A program made the position numbers and the translations under genes. Source: an uncultured Coriobacteriaceae bacterium (GTDB taxonomy: Bacteria > Actinomycetota > Coriobacteriia > Coriobacteriales > Atopobiaceae). Taken from it: 64,000 bases of DNA. Under the pieces are notes generated by a model. The model worked only from the letters and a program-made list of their open reading frames with translations, did not search any database and was not told the origin of the DNA. The stretch covers positions 18,753 to 82,752 of the forward strand of contig CADBJR010000006.1 in the NCBI GenBank assembly GCA_902795065.1. The letters run 5' to 3'. Of this stretch, positions 16,308 through 24,260 are shown piece by piece (position 1 is the first letter of the stretch; each line of letters opens with the position of its first letter).

Positions 16308-16371
16308 AAAAGAGAGATGCGGCGAAAGGTTATTCAGCGTGCTGTCTTGCGACGTCGTGTCGCGGCAACCT

Positions 16372-18852
16372 CTACTCCTGTCGGAGCCACCGTTCCGGAT
16401 AGCACGTCTCGACGGCATCGCAGACCGAGCTGGCAAGATCGTCGTCCGCGCCGAACAGGGAGACGTATCCCTCGAGGTTCCTCGCCTTCTCCCGCAGCAT
16501 GCCCCTCTTGTCGAGAACGAAGATGTGGCATTTGCGCTTCCCGTTCTTGGCATCCTGGATCATGTTCGCGCCGGAGGAGTTCCCATCGAGGGCGATGAGG
16601 ACCGAGGGTCTGCGCTTGAAGACCTCGTAGGCAACGCTCTTGTAGATGCCCATGGGGCTGGGCTCGATGGAAACGCGAATGCGGACGCCGGCATGCTTCA
16701 GGCTCCTCGCCTCCTCCGGTCCGATCCGGGCCGGAACGAAGGCATAGATGTCGAACTTCCCCTGGTTCCGCTCGGCAAGGTACTGCTCGTAGCCCGAAAG
16801 GCTGTGGCCGATGACCAGGAACATCTTGCCAGGATCCCCCTTGGCGAGGACGTCGTCCAACAGGGCGCAGATGTCGCGGCGGCGCCTGGTCGCATGGCGA
16901 TCGTTATTGAAGGATCCTCCTACGAGGATCACCGGCACCCGGTCGCTCGGCAGCTCCTCGATCCTGTCGGAGAAGACCGCGGCGCTGTCCGTGGTATCCG
17001 AGAGGTCCAGCAGGGCCTCCTCCGTCGGCTGCTGAGCCTGCACCCGCGAGGCGTAGAAGGCCTCGACATCTCCCGCACCAACCTCGTCGACAAAGACGCG
17101 CATCTTCTCCTCGAGGGCGGCAAGGCCGCGGCTTCGGACCGCGTCCTCCGCACGATGCATGGCGATAAGCTCCTCCTTCGAGAGGTTGAGCGTCTTCTCG
17201 AGCGCGAGCTGCTCGTCGATCGAATCCGTCCCATACACGGCACCGCCGTCGGTTCCCTGCACGCAGGGCACGCCAGCCGCCAGGTACTGGCGCAGGGGGT
17301 GGTGCTCCAGCTGGCTCAGGTTGTTCAGCCGGACGTTCGAGGTGATCTGGAACTCCAGGACGGCACCGCTGTCCTTGAGGTCCTCCAGCAGCTGCCGTCC
17401 CTTGGCCGAGGTGAGGTTCCTGGTGTAGAGTCCGTGGCCGATCCGGATGAGGGGCATGGGCTGCCCGGGCGCAAGCCCCTCGCGGATGCATCTGATCGCG
17501 TTGGCCACGTTGTCGCGCAGGCCGTCGTTCTCCCCGGCATGGACGCGGATCGTGAAGGAGGGGTGGTCTGCGGCGATCCGGTCGAGCTCCGCCAGCAGCG
17601 GGGCAAGGTCGCGGATGTCGTTGATCTCCTCGCCGACGATGTCGCTGCCCGCCACATAGGGATCTCCCGCTATCGCACGTATCGTCTGGAGGCTCCTGCG
17701 CATCGAATCGTCATACGCGATCCTGTCGCGCACGATCGTGAGCGGAGTCCGCCGGATCGCCGCCAGGAACCGCAGCGTGACCCTGGTTTCCCGCCTGATC
17801 GCCGGCATCACCGCATGGACTTCGGCAAGCATGCGCGGTGCATCCTCGGGCTTCGCCAGGGTCGTGTCGGAGATCTCCGCGTAGTCGATGCCGCATGCGG
17901 CGTAGCTCCGCGCGATCCACAGCAGCTTGTCCTGGAAGACGCTGTTGGCGGAGAACGCAGGGTTGCTGCGATCCATTTCCATCGCGGCAAGGGCTTGGAC
18001 GATCTCGTGGTCGGGGATGCGCTCGATGCCGTCGATCCGGATCGGGTCGTCGGCGGGCACGCCCTTGCAGAAGACGTAGCGGTACAGATAGACCTTCTCG
18101 AGGTTGGTGAAGACGGCCTGCCCGTCTTTCATGATGGCCAGCGACGCCCTGATCCTGGGGATGTTCCACGCCGCGTTCTCCAGGTTCTCGAGAATGAGGG
18201 AGGCGAAGTTCAAAAACGTCCCGTCATCTATCCTGCGGTTCAGGTACTTGCCCTTGAGGGGTGAGCCGCGAAGCTGCGTCGCCGTCTGGGCACGCCGCGT
18301 CGCAAGGACCCGCTCCTGCGCGGGTGACAGCCGCAGCCCCAGCTTGCGGATGTAGTAGAGCGGGTAGCGGATCTGATGGTGGATACCGAGGGCGATGAGG
18401 ATGTCGGGATCGAGGTTGGCGTTCATGTGGGTGTGCAGGTCGGTGCGGAACTTGCACTCGCGCAGGATGTAGGTCTTCACGACGGTCTTGCGGAAATCCT
18501 GCCGGTAGTCCTTGGTCTGGCTCATCAGGGTCTTCGCGATGGCGGGTATGGATGCCTTCCGCTCGATCCTGCCGTCCGGATAGATGTTGGCGACCTTCGT
18601 ATCGAGCAGGCGGAACACGTAGACCATGCGGTTGCTGCCGTCGATGTAGCAGGGCAGCGTGCCCCGGATCACCTTGAGGCCGTCCTCATCCGTCTGAAGC
18701 TCCAGGTTGCACAGAGCGGCGAGGTTGGTGATGAGGTTGCCCGTTCCGTGGTTCGGCGTTCTGAGCACGTAGTGCAGCTCGTCCCGATCGCGGAAGAGGT
18801 CGACGACGAGGTCCTTCTCCTTGTCGAGGTAGAACTGTCCGAATGCCTCCAT
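16372..18852 (-). CDS. Adenosine deaminase-fold enzyme fused to a C-terminal SLOG/Rossmann-like domain
   Basis: An 826-residue protein. The ADA-family metal site looks complete: DLHTHMN with H140/H142, RVHAGEND with H438 and catalytic E441, RIGHG with H473, TSN at 504-506 and GTDGG with D535. An unrecognised N-terminal part of about 130 residues precedes it, and residues about 180-430 carry a large helical insertion. From about 638 a separate domain starts VPVILVGGSFNN, with FLVIGHSLSGYEQ and LDGNSSGANMIQDA, resembling nucleotide-binding SLOG/LOG or TIR-like Rossmann folds. Housekeeping adenosine deaminases are about 340 residues. Large divergent ones occur in antiphage systems (RdrB of RADAR), but no RdrA-type ATPase is adjacent. 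It borders a probable accessory block. ATG 18852 was chosen where the protein fold appears to start. Confidence 0.72.
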   Translation of the reverse strand: MEAFGQFYLDKEKDLVVDLFRDRDELHYVLRTPNHGTGNLITNLAALCNLELQTDEDGLKVIRGTLPCYIDGSNRMVYVFRLLDTKVANIYPDGRIERKASIPAIAKTLMSQTKDYRQDFRKTVVKTYILRECKFRTDLHTHMNANLDPDILIALGIHHQIRYPLYYIRKLGLRLSPAQERVLATRRAQTATQLRGSPLKGKYLNRRIDDGTFLNFASLILENLENAAWNIPRIRASLAIMKDGQAVFTNLEKVYLYRYVFCKGVPADDPIRIDGIERIPDHEIVQALAAMEMDRSNPAFSANSVFQDKLLWIARSYAACGIDYAEISDTTLAKPEDAPRMLAEVHAVMPAIRRETRVTLRFLAAIRRTPLTIVRDRIAYDDSMRRSLQTIRAIAGDPYVAGSDIVGEEINDIRDLAPLLAELDRIAADHPSFTIRVHAGENDGLRDNVANAIRCIREGLAPGQPMPLIRIGHGLYTRNLTSAKGRQLLEDLKDSGAVLEFQITSNVRLNNLSQLEHHPLRQYLAAGVPCVQGTDGGAVYGTDSIDEQLALEKTLNLSKEELIAMHRAEDAVRSRGLAALEEKMRVFVDEVGAGDVEAFYASRVQAQQPTEEALLDLSDTTDSAAVFSDRIEELPSDRVPVILVGGSFNNDRHATRRRRDICALLDDVLAKGDPGKMFLVIGHSLSGYEQYLAERNQGKFDIYAFVPARIGPEEARSLKHAGVRIRVSIEPSPMGIYKSVAYEVFKRRPSVLIALDGNSSGANMIQDAKNGKRKCHIFVLDKRGMLREKARNLEGYVSLFGADDDLASSVCDAVETCYPERWLRQE

Positions 18853-19060
18853 GCGCCTGCCCTTCAAGCTGACAGGGGTGACGGCTTTGCGCCCCCTCCT
18901 TTGCGTAACGATAGCACCAGTTACGGGGAGCTGGCACGTGGCTGACGAGAAGAGAGGCGGTGAGACGGCCATCCCTTTTCCCAGAGTCCCTTGCGCTTCC
19001 GCAGCAGCTCGGGACGAGCTGGCTGTCGGTCGGGGAGAAGTGCTACTATTACTGCCGAAT

Positions 19061-19145
19061 AGGGGAGCTGGCGCACGCCGGCTGAGATTGGGCCCACCGC
19101 GGCCCTGACCCTCGAACCTGATCTGGGTAATGCGCATTACCCGAC
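19061..19145 (+). ncRNA. TPP riboswitch (THI element), 3'-truncated copy
   Basis: Positions 19062-19132 match the intact riboswitch at 21648-21718 in 68 of 71 bases, including GGCTGAGATTGGG and CCTGATCTGGGTAATG. The conserved 3' end (CCAGCGTAGGGA) is missing. Instead GGGTAATG-CG-CATTACCC makes a perfect 8-bp hairpin, and a terminator follows at 19155. No thiamine gene lies downstream. The aptamer core needed for thiamine pyrophosphate binding is probably broken. Confidence 0.85.
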
Positions 19146-19154
19146 AATGTATTT

Positions 19155-19181
19155 CAGCCGCAGGTAGAGCGGCTGTTTTTG
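19155..19181 (+). terminator. Terminator directly after the truncated riboswitch
   Basis: CAGCCGC and GCGGCTG form a stem around AGGTAGA, followed by TTTTT. It would stop any transcript that enters through the truncated THI element. Confidence 0.85.
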
Positions 19182-19367
19182 TGCGAAATCCAAGGCAGTC
19201 CCGAAAGGATGTCCCAGACGGTCACACGGGCGTCTCTCGTGTTGCTCCTGCCCACATGCCGAATCGGCGAGCGGTCAGTCGGGCATGAAGGCAGCCCTCG
19301 TTACGCATCGAGGTTTCCCTTGTCTAGGGCTAGAATTGGGCCAGCCTAGTGAGGAAAGGTGCGCAAC

Positions 19368-19849
19368 ATGCTGGTTGTGGTGAGGACGGTCGATGACGGC
19401 GTGGTCGAGAGGCTCTTCGGCGTGTACGCGGAGTCGATGGGCGATCTCTCGGTCAACTTCTCAAATGAGAGGGAGATGCGCTCGTTGTATCGCGAGTTTC
19501 TCGAGGGCTTCGTCTCCGATTCGGGGCACCTCGTGCTCGTCGAGGAGGACGACGGCGTTTGGAAGAGCGCCTTGCGTGCGGTCTCGTGCGGCGGAGGTTG
19601 CTGGTTCATCGAGGCGGCTGAGACCGACCCCGGCGCCAGGCGCCGGGCAACGGTCGGCTCCTGCTGTCGCACGCCACGGAGTACCTACGCTCGCTCGGCG
19701 CGCGCGAGGTGACCTGCGTCATCTACAGGGGCAACGAGGCATCCAGAAGGCTCCACGAGTCATGCGGATTCAAGGCGACGGACGAGGACCCGGTCGACCC
19801 CTGGGGAGATCGCGACGAGTGCGGCGTTCTCTATAGGTCTCGGTTGTGA
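19368..19849 (+). pseudogene. GNAT-family N-acetyltransferase broken by a frameshift
   Basis: The first reading frame from ATG 19368 encodes an acetyltransferase N-terminal half (YAESMGDLSVNFSNEREM, then GGGCWFIEAAETDPGARR). Near 19640-19648 the frame must shift by one base, and the continuation reads GNGRLLLSHATEYLRSLGA and then GNEASRRLHESCGF, the acetyl-CoA loop and C-terminal part, ending at TGA 19847-19849. Without the shift the protein stops at a TGA about 60 codons too early. A single inserted G in CGCCGGGCAACGG would explain it. A sequencing error is possible. Confidence 0.72.
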
Positions 19850-19899
19850 CGCGGACCCACTTGGTCGCAAAGCTATTTCGTAGTGAATTCATGCCGTAC

Positions 19900-19921
19900 T
19901 TATAACAATATACTGTTACAA
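19900..19921 (+). promoter_or_regulatory. Promoter and operator-like inverted repeat of the abiE-type operon
   Basis: TTATAACA-ATATAC-TGTTACAA is an imperfect palindrome overlapping TATACT (19909-19914), a good -10 box. Transcription would start about 8 bases before the ATG at 19929. AbiEi antitoxins of characterised systems bind inverted repeats in their own promoter, so autoregulation is plausible here. Confidence 0.6.
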
Positions 19922-19928
19922 TTGCAGC

Positions 19929-20555
19929 ATGAAAGCATTAGATGCCTTGAACATAACGGATGGAATAGCTGCTTCGCAGCGGGGGCTCGTCACATCCGCG
20001 CAGGCGCTGGCCGCGGGGGTGGGGAGGATGGAGCTCTCGCGTCTTGCCGCGAACGGGCACCTCGAGCGCGTGGGCCGCGGCGTGTACCGGGCATCCGGCG
20101 CCCCGTCCATACGCGAGGAGGCGGTATGGGCTGCATGGCTCTCGCTCGAACCTGCGGTGCTTGCGCATTCGCGGGACCCGCTCGCATGCGCCGTCTCCCA
20201 CAACACGGCTGCATGGCTCATGGGCTTGGGCGAGCTTGGCCCGGAGCCCCTGACCTTCACCTCGGCGGTGCGCAGGCAAGTGCAAAGGGGCGGCCTGCGC
20301 GTCGTGCGCGGAAGGCTCTCGACGGACGAAGTGCGCACTGTCGCTGGGCTTCCCTGCACAACCGCCACGCGGACCGTGTGCGATCTCGTCGCCGACGGCG
20401 AGGACCTGAGCCTGGTCTCGGCGGTGCTGCAAGACGCGCTCTCCGCCGGCATGATTGTCGACGAGGCGGCGCTGCGTCGAGATGTCGACGGGCTGGGGAA
20501 GAGGCGCGGGCTTGCCAGGGGGACCTCGCTCTACGAGATGCTGAGGAGGGGGTAG
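19929..20555 (+). CDS. AbiEi-family antitoxin
   Basis: A 208-residue protein with the AbiEi layout: an N-terminal winged-helix domain (GLVTSAQALAAGVGRMELSR, then GHLERVGRGVYRASGAP) and a C-terminal domain typical of type IV antitoxin proteins (AVSHNTAAWLMGL, LPCTTATRTVCDLVADG). It is the transcriptional repressor and antitoxin of an AbiE pair. Its stop at 20553-20555 is one base before the GTG start of the toxin gene. The very short 5' leader agrees with the promoter placed at 19909. Confidence 0.85.
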   Translation: MKALDALNITDGIAASQRGLVTSAQALAAGVGRMELSRLAANGHLERVGRGVYRASGAPSIREEAVWAAWLSLEPAVLAHSRDPLACAVSHNTAAWLMGLGELGPEPLTFTSAVRRQVQRGGLRVVRGRLSTDEVRTVAGLPCTTATRTVCDLVADGEDLSLVSAVLQDALSAGMIVDEAALRRDVDGLGKRRGLARGTSLYEMLRRG

Positions 20556-20556
20556 C

Positions 20557-21432
20557 GTGGCATACCAGAGTCCGACAGAGTTCGACCTCGCGCTCAAGAG
20601 GGCGGTGCGCGAGGCCGGCGGCGACCCGGGTGCGGGATACCGCCAGGCGCTGCGTGACCGGTTCCTCTGCCGCGTGTTCAGGGGAGGGCGCTCCGATCTC
20701 GTTCTCAAGGGTGGCAGCGGGATTCTCGCAAGGATCCCCGACGCGCGCGCGACGCGCGATGTCGACTTCGGGCTCGTCGTGCCCTTGGATGCCGACTCGG
20801 CCGTGGCCGACCTGGTCGAGCGGGCCTCGGTTGACCTCGGCGACTTCTGCCGCTTCGAGCTGACGAGGCGCGAGGAGCGCATGGACGAGAACGGCTATTC
20901 GAGGCTGCTCAAGCTGCGCTTCTCGACGTTCGTCGGCGCAGAGGAGAAGGACCCCGTGCTCATAGACCTGTCGCTCGACTGTGCTCCCACGGGCGTGCCC
21001 GTAGTCGCAGACCCAGTGAGGCGCATCCAGCTCGAGGGCGTCGAGTCCTCGCCCTACGTGCTCTACCCCGTTTGCGACCAGCTCGCGGACAAGCTCTGCG
21101 CGGCCATGGAGGTCCAGCCCGGCGGGTACCCCTCGTCCAGGATGAAGGACCTCGTGGACATCGTGCTCGTCGCGCGCACTCAGGAGCTGGATTGGGGGGA
21201 CCTGAGGCTGGCCGTCGTCGCGGAGTGCGCAAGGAGGGGGATGGCTGTGCCCGGGTGCTTCGAGGCCCCGGCATTCTGGCGTGCCGGGTTCGAAAGGTTC
21301 GCGCGCAGGCAGGGGGTAGACGTCACGTTCGACGGGGCCTGCGAGGTCGCGGGAGCCCTCTTCGACCCCGTCCTCGGCGACGTCGCCTGTGGCACATGGC
21401 ACCCGGAAGGCCTGCGGTGGGACCGTTGCTGA
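20557..21432 (+). CDS. AbiEii-family nucleotidyltransferase toxin
   Basis: A 291-residue nucleotidyltransferase-fold toxin. Residues 50-71 contain LKGGSGILAR and TRDVDFG, the GS plus D-x-D metal motif; VLIDLSLD supplies the third acidic position, and VCDQLADKLCAAME a conserved lysine region. AbiEii-type toxins transfer nucleotides, in characterised cases to tRNA ends, and cause abortive infection or growth arrest unless balanced by AbiEi. It starts at GTG 20557, coupled to the antitoxin stop. The pair sits between two TPP-riboswitch copies, suggesting acquisition as a unit. Confidence 0.86.
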   Translation: MAYQSPTEFDLALKRAVREAGGDPGAGYRQALRDRFLCRVFRGGRSDLVLKGGSGILARIPDARATRDVDFGLVVPLDADSAVADLVERASVDLGDFCRFELTRREERMDENGYSRLLKLRFSTFVGAEEKDPVLIDLSLDCAPTGVPVVADPVRRIQLEGVESSPYVLYPVCDQLADKLCAAMEVQPGGYPSSRMKDLVDIVLVARTQELDWGDLRLAVVAECARRGMAVPGCFEAPAFWRAGFERFARRQGVDVTFDGACEVAGALFDPVLGDVACGTWHPEGLRWDRC

Positions 21433-21639
21433 CGAAAAGTCTCGGGATCCTCTTGGCCGATTGCGGTCACGAAGGGGTGCGCTCGCCCCTCAAGTGTGTG
21501 TTTCGTATGACTCGGCCCCTTAGGGCCGCTTAGGGCCACTTGGCGTGACGTGCCGAGGACGCTTGCCGTTCGTTTGCGGCAATATCGTTTCCGTCACGCA
21601 AGCGCGGTCGCGGCAGAGGGGATGAGTGCTACCATTACA
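21433..21639. other. Spacer between the AbiE pair and the TPP riboswitch
   Basis: No gene is seen. It holds a weak AGGGG/CCCCT hairpin near 21473-21490, two tandem TTAGGGCC units near 21518-21538, and a promoter-like element before the riboswitch (GTGCTACCATTAC, 21626-21638). That element resembles GTGCTACTATTAC ahead of the truncated copy (19040-19052), so the duplication includes promoter sequence. Confidence 0.4.
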
Positions 21640-21735
21640 ACTCGATAGGGGAGCTGGCGCACGCCGGCTGAGATTGGGTCCATCGCGGCCCTGACCCTCC
21701 AACCTGATCTGGGTAATGCCAGCGTAGGGAGACTG
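21640..21735 (+). ncRNA. TPP riboswitch (THI element) controlling the thiXYZ-like operon
   Basis: All conserved parts are present: GGGGAGC, GGCTGAGATTGGG, GACCCTCCAACCTGATCTGGG and TAATGCCAGCGTAGGGA. The terminal AGGGAG (21726-21731) is also the ribosome binding site of the first gene, 5 bases before its ATG. Thiamine pyrophosphate binding should therefore hide the translation start. No separate terminator hairpin is visible, which fits translational control. Confidence 0.94.
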
Positions 21736-21736
21736 A

Positions 21737-22522
21737 ATGCGCCTGCCCTCCAAACAGAAGACCGTGCCCGCCATCGCGGTTGCCGCCGTGCTCGCCGTAT
21801 GGCAGGCTGCCTGCTCGCTCGGTCTCATCCCGGCGTTCATGCTGCCGAGCCCCATCGCCGTGGTCTCCGCGCTGGTGAGCGACTTCCCGCTCATCTGGTC
21901 GCATACGGTGACGACGCTTCTCGAGGCGGGGCTCGGACTCGCCATCGGCGTGGTGCTCGGCTTCATCCTCGCCGTCCTCATGGACCGTTATCAGACGTTC
22001 CGTCTCGCCATCCAGCCCCTCATCACGCTCTCGCAGACCGTGCCCACCATCGCCATCGCCCCGCTCCTGGTGCTGTGGCTCGGCTATGGCATCCTCCCCA
22101 AGGTCGTCCTCATCGTGCTCACGACGTTCTTCCCCGTGGCCGTGTCGCTCGCCGACGGCTTCGCCTCGGTTGACCGCGACATCATCGACCTCATGCGCAC
22201 GATGAACGCCTCCAACCTGCAGATCTTCGTCTACGCGAAGCTCCCCGCAGCCGCCGAGCAGTTCTTCAGCGGCCTCAAGATCAGCGCCACCTACGCCATC
22301 GTCTCCGCAGTCATCGCCGAGTGGCTCGGCGGCATGAGCGGCCTGGGCGTGTATATGACGCGCGTCCGCAAGTCGTTCTCCTACGACAAGATGTTCGCGT
22401 CGATCCTGGTCATCTCCGCGCTTTCGCTGGGCCTGATGCGCCTCATCGGCCTGCTCGAGCGCGTATGCCTGCCTTGGAAACAGATCGAAAGGAAAGAACA
22501 TGGAAAGATTATCGCGTCGTAG
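21737..22522 (+). CDS. thiX: ABC transporter permease, thiamine-precursor type (ThiX)
   Basis: A 261-residue permease of the SsuC/TauC/ThiX class with about six transmembrane helices and the coupling (EAA) loop around EWLGGMSGLGVYMTR. The TPP riboswitch directly upstream indicates uptake of a thiamine precursor, most likely a pyrimidine (HMP or formylaminopyrimidine). The coding region overlaps the next gene by 23 bases. It acts in the membrane with the ATPase at 23517 and the binding protein at 22500. Confidence 0.88.
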   Translation: MRLPSKQKTVPAIAVAAVLAVWQAACSLGLIPAFMLPSPIAVVSALVSDFPLIWSHTVTTLLEAGLGLAIGVVLGFILAVLMDRYQTFRLAIQPLITLSQTVPTIAIAPLLVLWLGYGILPKVVLIVLTTFFPVAVSLADGFASVDRDIIDLMRTMNASNLQIFVYAKLPAAAEQFFSGLKISATYAIVSAVIAEWLGGMSGLGVYMTRVRKSFSYDKMFASILVISALSLGLMRLIGLLERVCLPWKQIERKEHGKIIAS

Positions 22523-23510
22523 CTTCCTCGCTGCCTGCGCAGCACTCGGCACCGCCGCATTTGCCGGCTGCAAGCAGGAGCAGCCCCAGGACGAGGGCGT
22601 TCTCACCAACAAGGTCTCCTTCGTGCTGGACTACTCGCCCAACGTCAACCACACGGGCATCTACGTCGCCATGGAGAAGGGCTTCTTCGCCGACGAGGCG
22701 ATCGAGGTGGAGATCGTTCCCGTGCCCGCCGACGGATCCGATGCGCTCATCGGCACGGGCGGCGCCCATATGGGCATGACCTATCAGGACTACATCGCCA
22801 ACAGCCTTGCGTCCGCGAACCCCATGCCCTATACCGCCGTTGCAGCGGTGGTGCAGCACAACACGAGCGGCATCATGAGCCGCGCCGAGGATGGCATCAC
22901 GACGGCTAAGAACATGGAAGGCCACACCTATGCCACGTGGGGACTGCCCGTCGAGCAGGCCACCATCAAGCAGATCGTCGAGGCCGACGGGGGTGACTAC
23001 GACAAGGTTGAGCTCGTGCCCTACGAGGTGGATGACGAGGTCATGGGCCTGCAGGCGGGCCTCTTCGACACGGTGTGGGTCTACGAGTGGTGGGCGGTCC
23101 AGAACGCCAACCTGCAGAATTATGCCGTGAACTACTTCTCGTTCGCCGACATGGACCCGGTCTTCGACTACTACACGCCCGTCATCGCCGCGAACGACTT
23201 CTTCATGCAGGAGCACCCCGAGCTCGTGAAGGGCTTTCTGCGCGCGGCCAAGAAGGGCTACGAGTTCGCGGCGGCCAACCCTGCGGAGGCCGCAGAGATC
23301 CTCTGCAAGGCCGTTCCCGAGCTCGACCCGGCGCTCATCTCCGCAGCGCAGGAGTCCATCTCTCCGGAGTACATCGCCGACGCTGCAAGCTGGGGCGTCA
23401 TCGATCCCGAGCGTTGGAAGCGCTTCTACCAGTGGCTCAACGACAAGGGCCTCGTCGAGAACGCCTTCGCTCCCGAGGCCGGCTTCACGAACGACTTCCT
23501 GGAGGGGTAG
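22500..23510 (+). CDS. thiY: NMT1/THI5-like substrate-binding lipoprotein (ThiY)
   Basis: A 336-residue binding protein. The N terminus SRRSFLAACAALGTAAFAGC has a twin-arginine-like start and a lipobox ending at Cys20, so it is a membrane-anchored lipoprotein. The mature part is an NMT1/THI5-like fold (FVLDYSPNVNHTGIYVAMEK, then DYIANSL and ATWGLPVEQ) used to bind thiamine pyrimidine precursors. The order permease, binding protein, ATPase under a TPP riboswitch supports the assignment. A general aliphatic-compound binding protein is the less likely alternative. Confidence 0.88.
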   Translation: MERLSRRSFLAACAALGTAAFAGCKQEQPQDEGVLTNKVSFVLDYSPNVNHTGIYVAMEKGFFADEAIEVEIVPVPADGSDALIGTGGAHMGMTYQDYIANSLASANPMPYTAVAAVVQHNTSGIMSRAEDGITTAKNMEGHTYATWGLPVEQATIKQIVEADGGDYDKVELVPYEVDDEVMGLQAGLFDTVWVYEWWAVQNANLQNYAVNYFSFADMDPVFDYYTPVIAANDFFMQEHPELVKGFLRAAKKGYEFAAANPAEAAEILCKAVPELDPALISAAQESISPEYIADAASWGVIDPERWKRFYQWLNDKGLVENAFAPEAGFTNDFLEG

Positions 23511-23516
23511 GGCATC

Positions 23517-24248
23517 ATGGCGGCACCCGCGCTCGAGGCGCAGAGCCTGACGCTCTCGTGGGGCGACTTCGCCGTCGCCGAGGGGGTCTCGGTCCATGTG
23601 GACGAGGGCGAGCTCGCCTGCATCGTCGGGCGCAGCGGCTGCGGAAAGACCACGCTCTTCCACGCGCTCGCCGGCCTCGAGAAGCCCGCGGGAGGCAGGG
23701 TGCTGCTCCGCGGCGAGGACATCACGGGCGTTCCCGGGCGTGTGAGCTACATGCTACAGAAGGACCTGCTCCTGCCGAGCAGGTCCATCCTCGACAACGC
23801 CGCGCTGCCGCTCATCGTGCGCGGGGTGGACCGCGACGCGGCGCGTGCGAAAGCGGGTGCGCTGTTCGCCACGTTCGGGCTCGAGGGCACCGAGGGACTC
23901 TGGCCATCGCAGCTCTCGGGCGGCATGCGCCAGCGCGCGGCGCTGCTGCGCACCTATCTCATGGATAACGACGTGGTGCTCCTCGATGAGCCCTTCTCGG
24001 CGCTCGATGCCATCACGCGCGTGGAGCTCAGGCGCTGGTTCGCCGGCATGGTGCGCGAGCTGGGCCTCTCGGCGCTCGTCATCACGCACGACGTCGACGA
24101 GGCAATCGACCTCGGCAGCCGCATCTACGTGTTCGACGGCATGCCGCGGAAGGGGATCGTCTCGCGCATCGTCGGCGAGGTCGACGTGCGCTCAGCCGGA
24201 GCTGATGCGGCGCGGACCACGCTCATGGGTTTGCTCGGCATCGCCTAG
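23517..24248 (+). CDS. thiZ: ABC transporter ATPase, thiamine-precursor type (ThiZ)
   Basis: A 243-residue ATP-binding subunit with Walker A GRSGCGKTT (about residues 41-49), signature LSGGMRQRAALLR, Walker B VVLLDEPFSALD and the H-loop VITHDVDEA. It starts 6 bases after the binding-protein stop and completes the riboswitch-controlled transporter. It is convergent with the GH3 gene, with only 12 bases between the stops and no clear terminator. Confidence 0.9.
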   Translation: MAAPALEAQSLTLSWGDFAVAEGVSVHVDEGELACIVGRSGCGKTTLFHALAGLEKPAGGRVLLRGEDITGVPGRVSYMLQKDLLLPSRSILDNAALPLIVRGVDRDAARAKAGALFATFGLEGTEGLWPSQLSGGMRQRAALLRTYLMDNDVVLLDEPFSALDAITRVELRRWFAGMVRELGLSALVITHDVDEAIDLGSRIYVFDGMPRKGIVSRIVGEVDVRSAGADAARTTLMGLLGIA

Positions 24249-24260
24249 CGGCAACGCGGA

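Noticed and set aside
16372-18852. RADAR (RdrA/RdrB) system
   Set aside because: The large deaminase resembles RdrB in size and fold, but no RdrA-type ATPase is next to it, so the name is not justified.
19061-21735. Integrative element with integrase between the riboswitch copies
   Set aside because: No integrase, relaxase or transposase gene is present between the copies; only the duplicated sequence suggests insertion.
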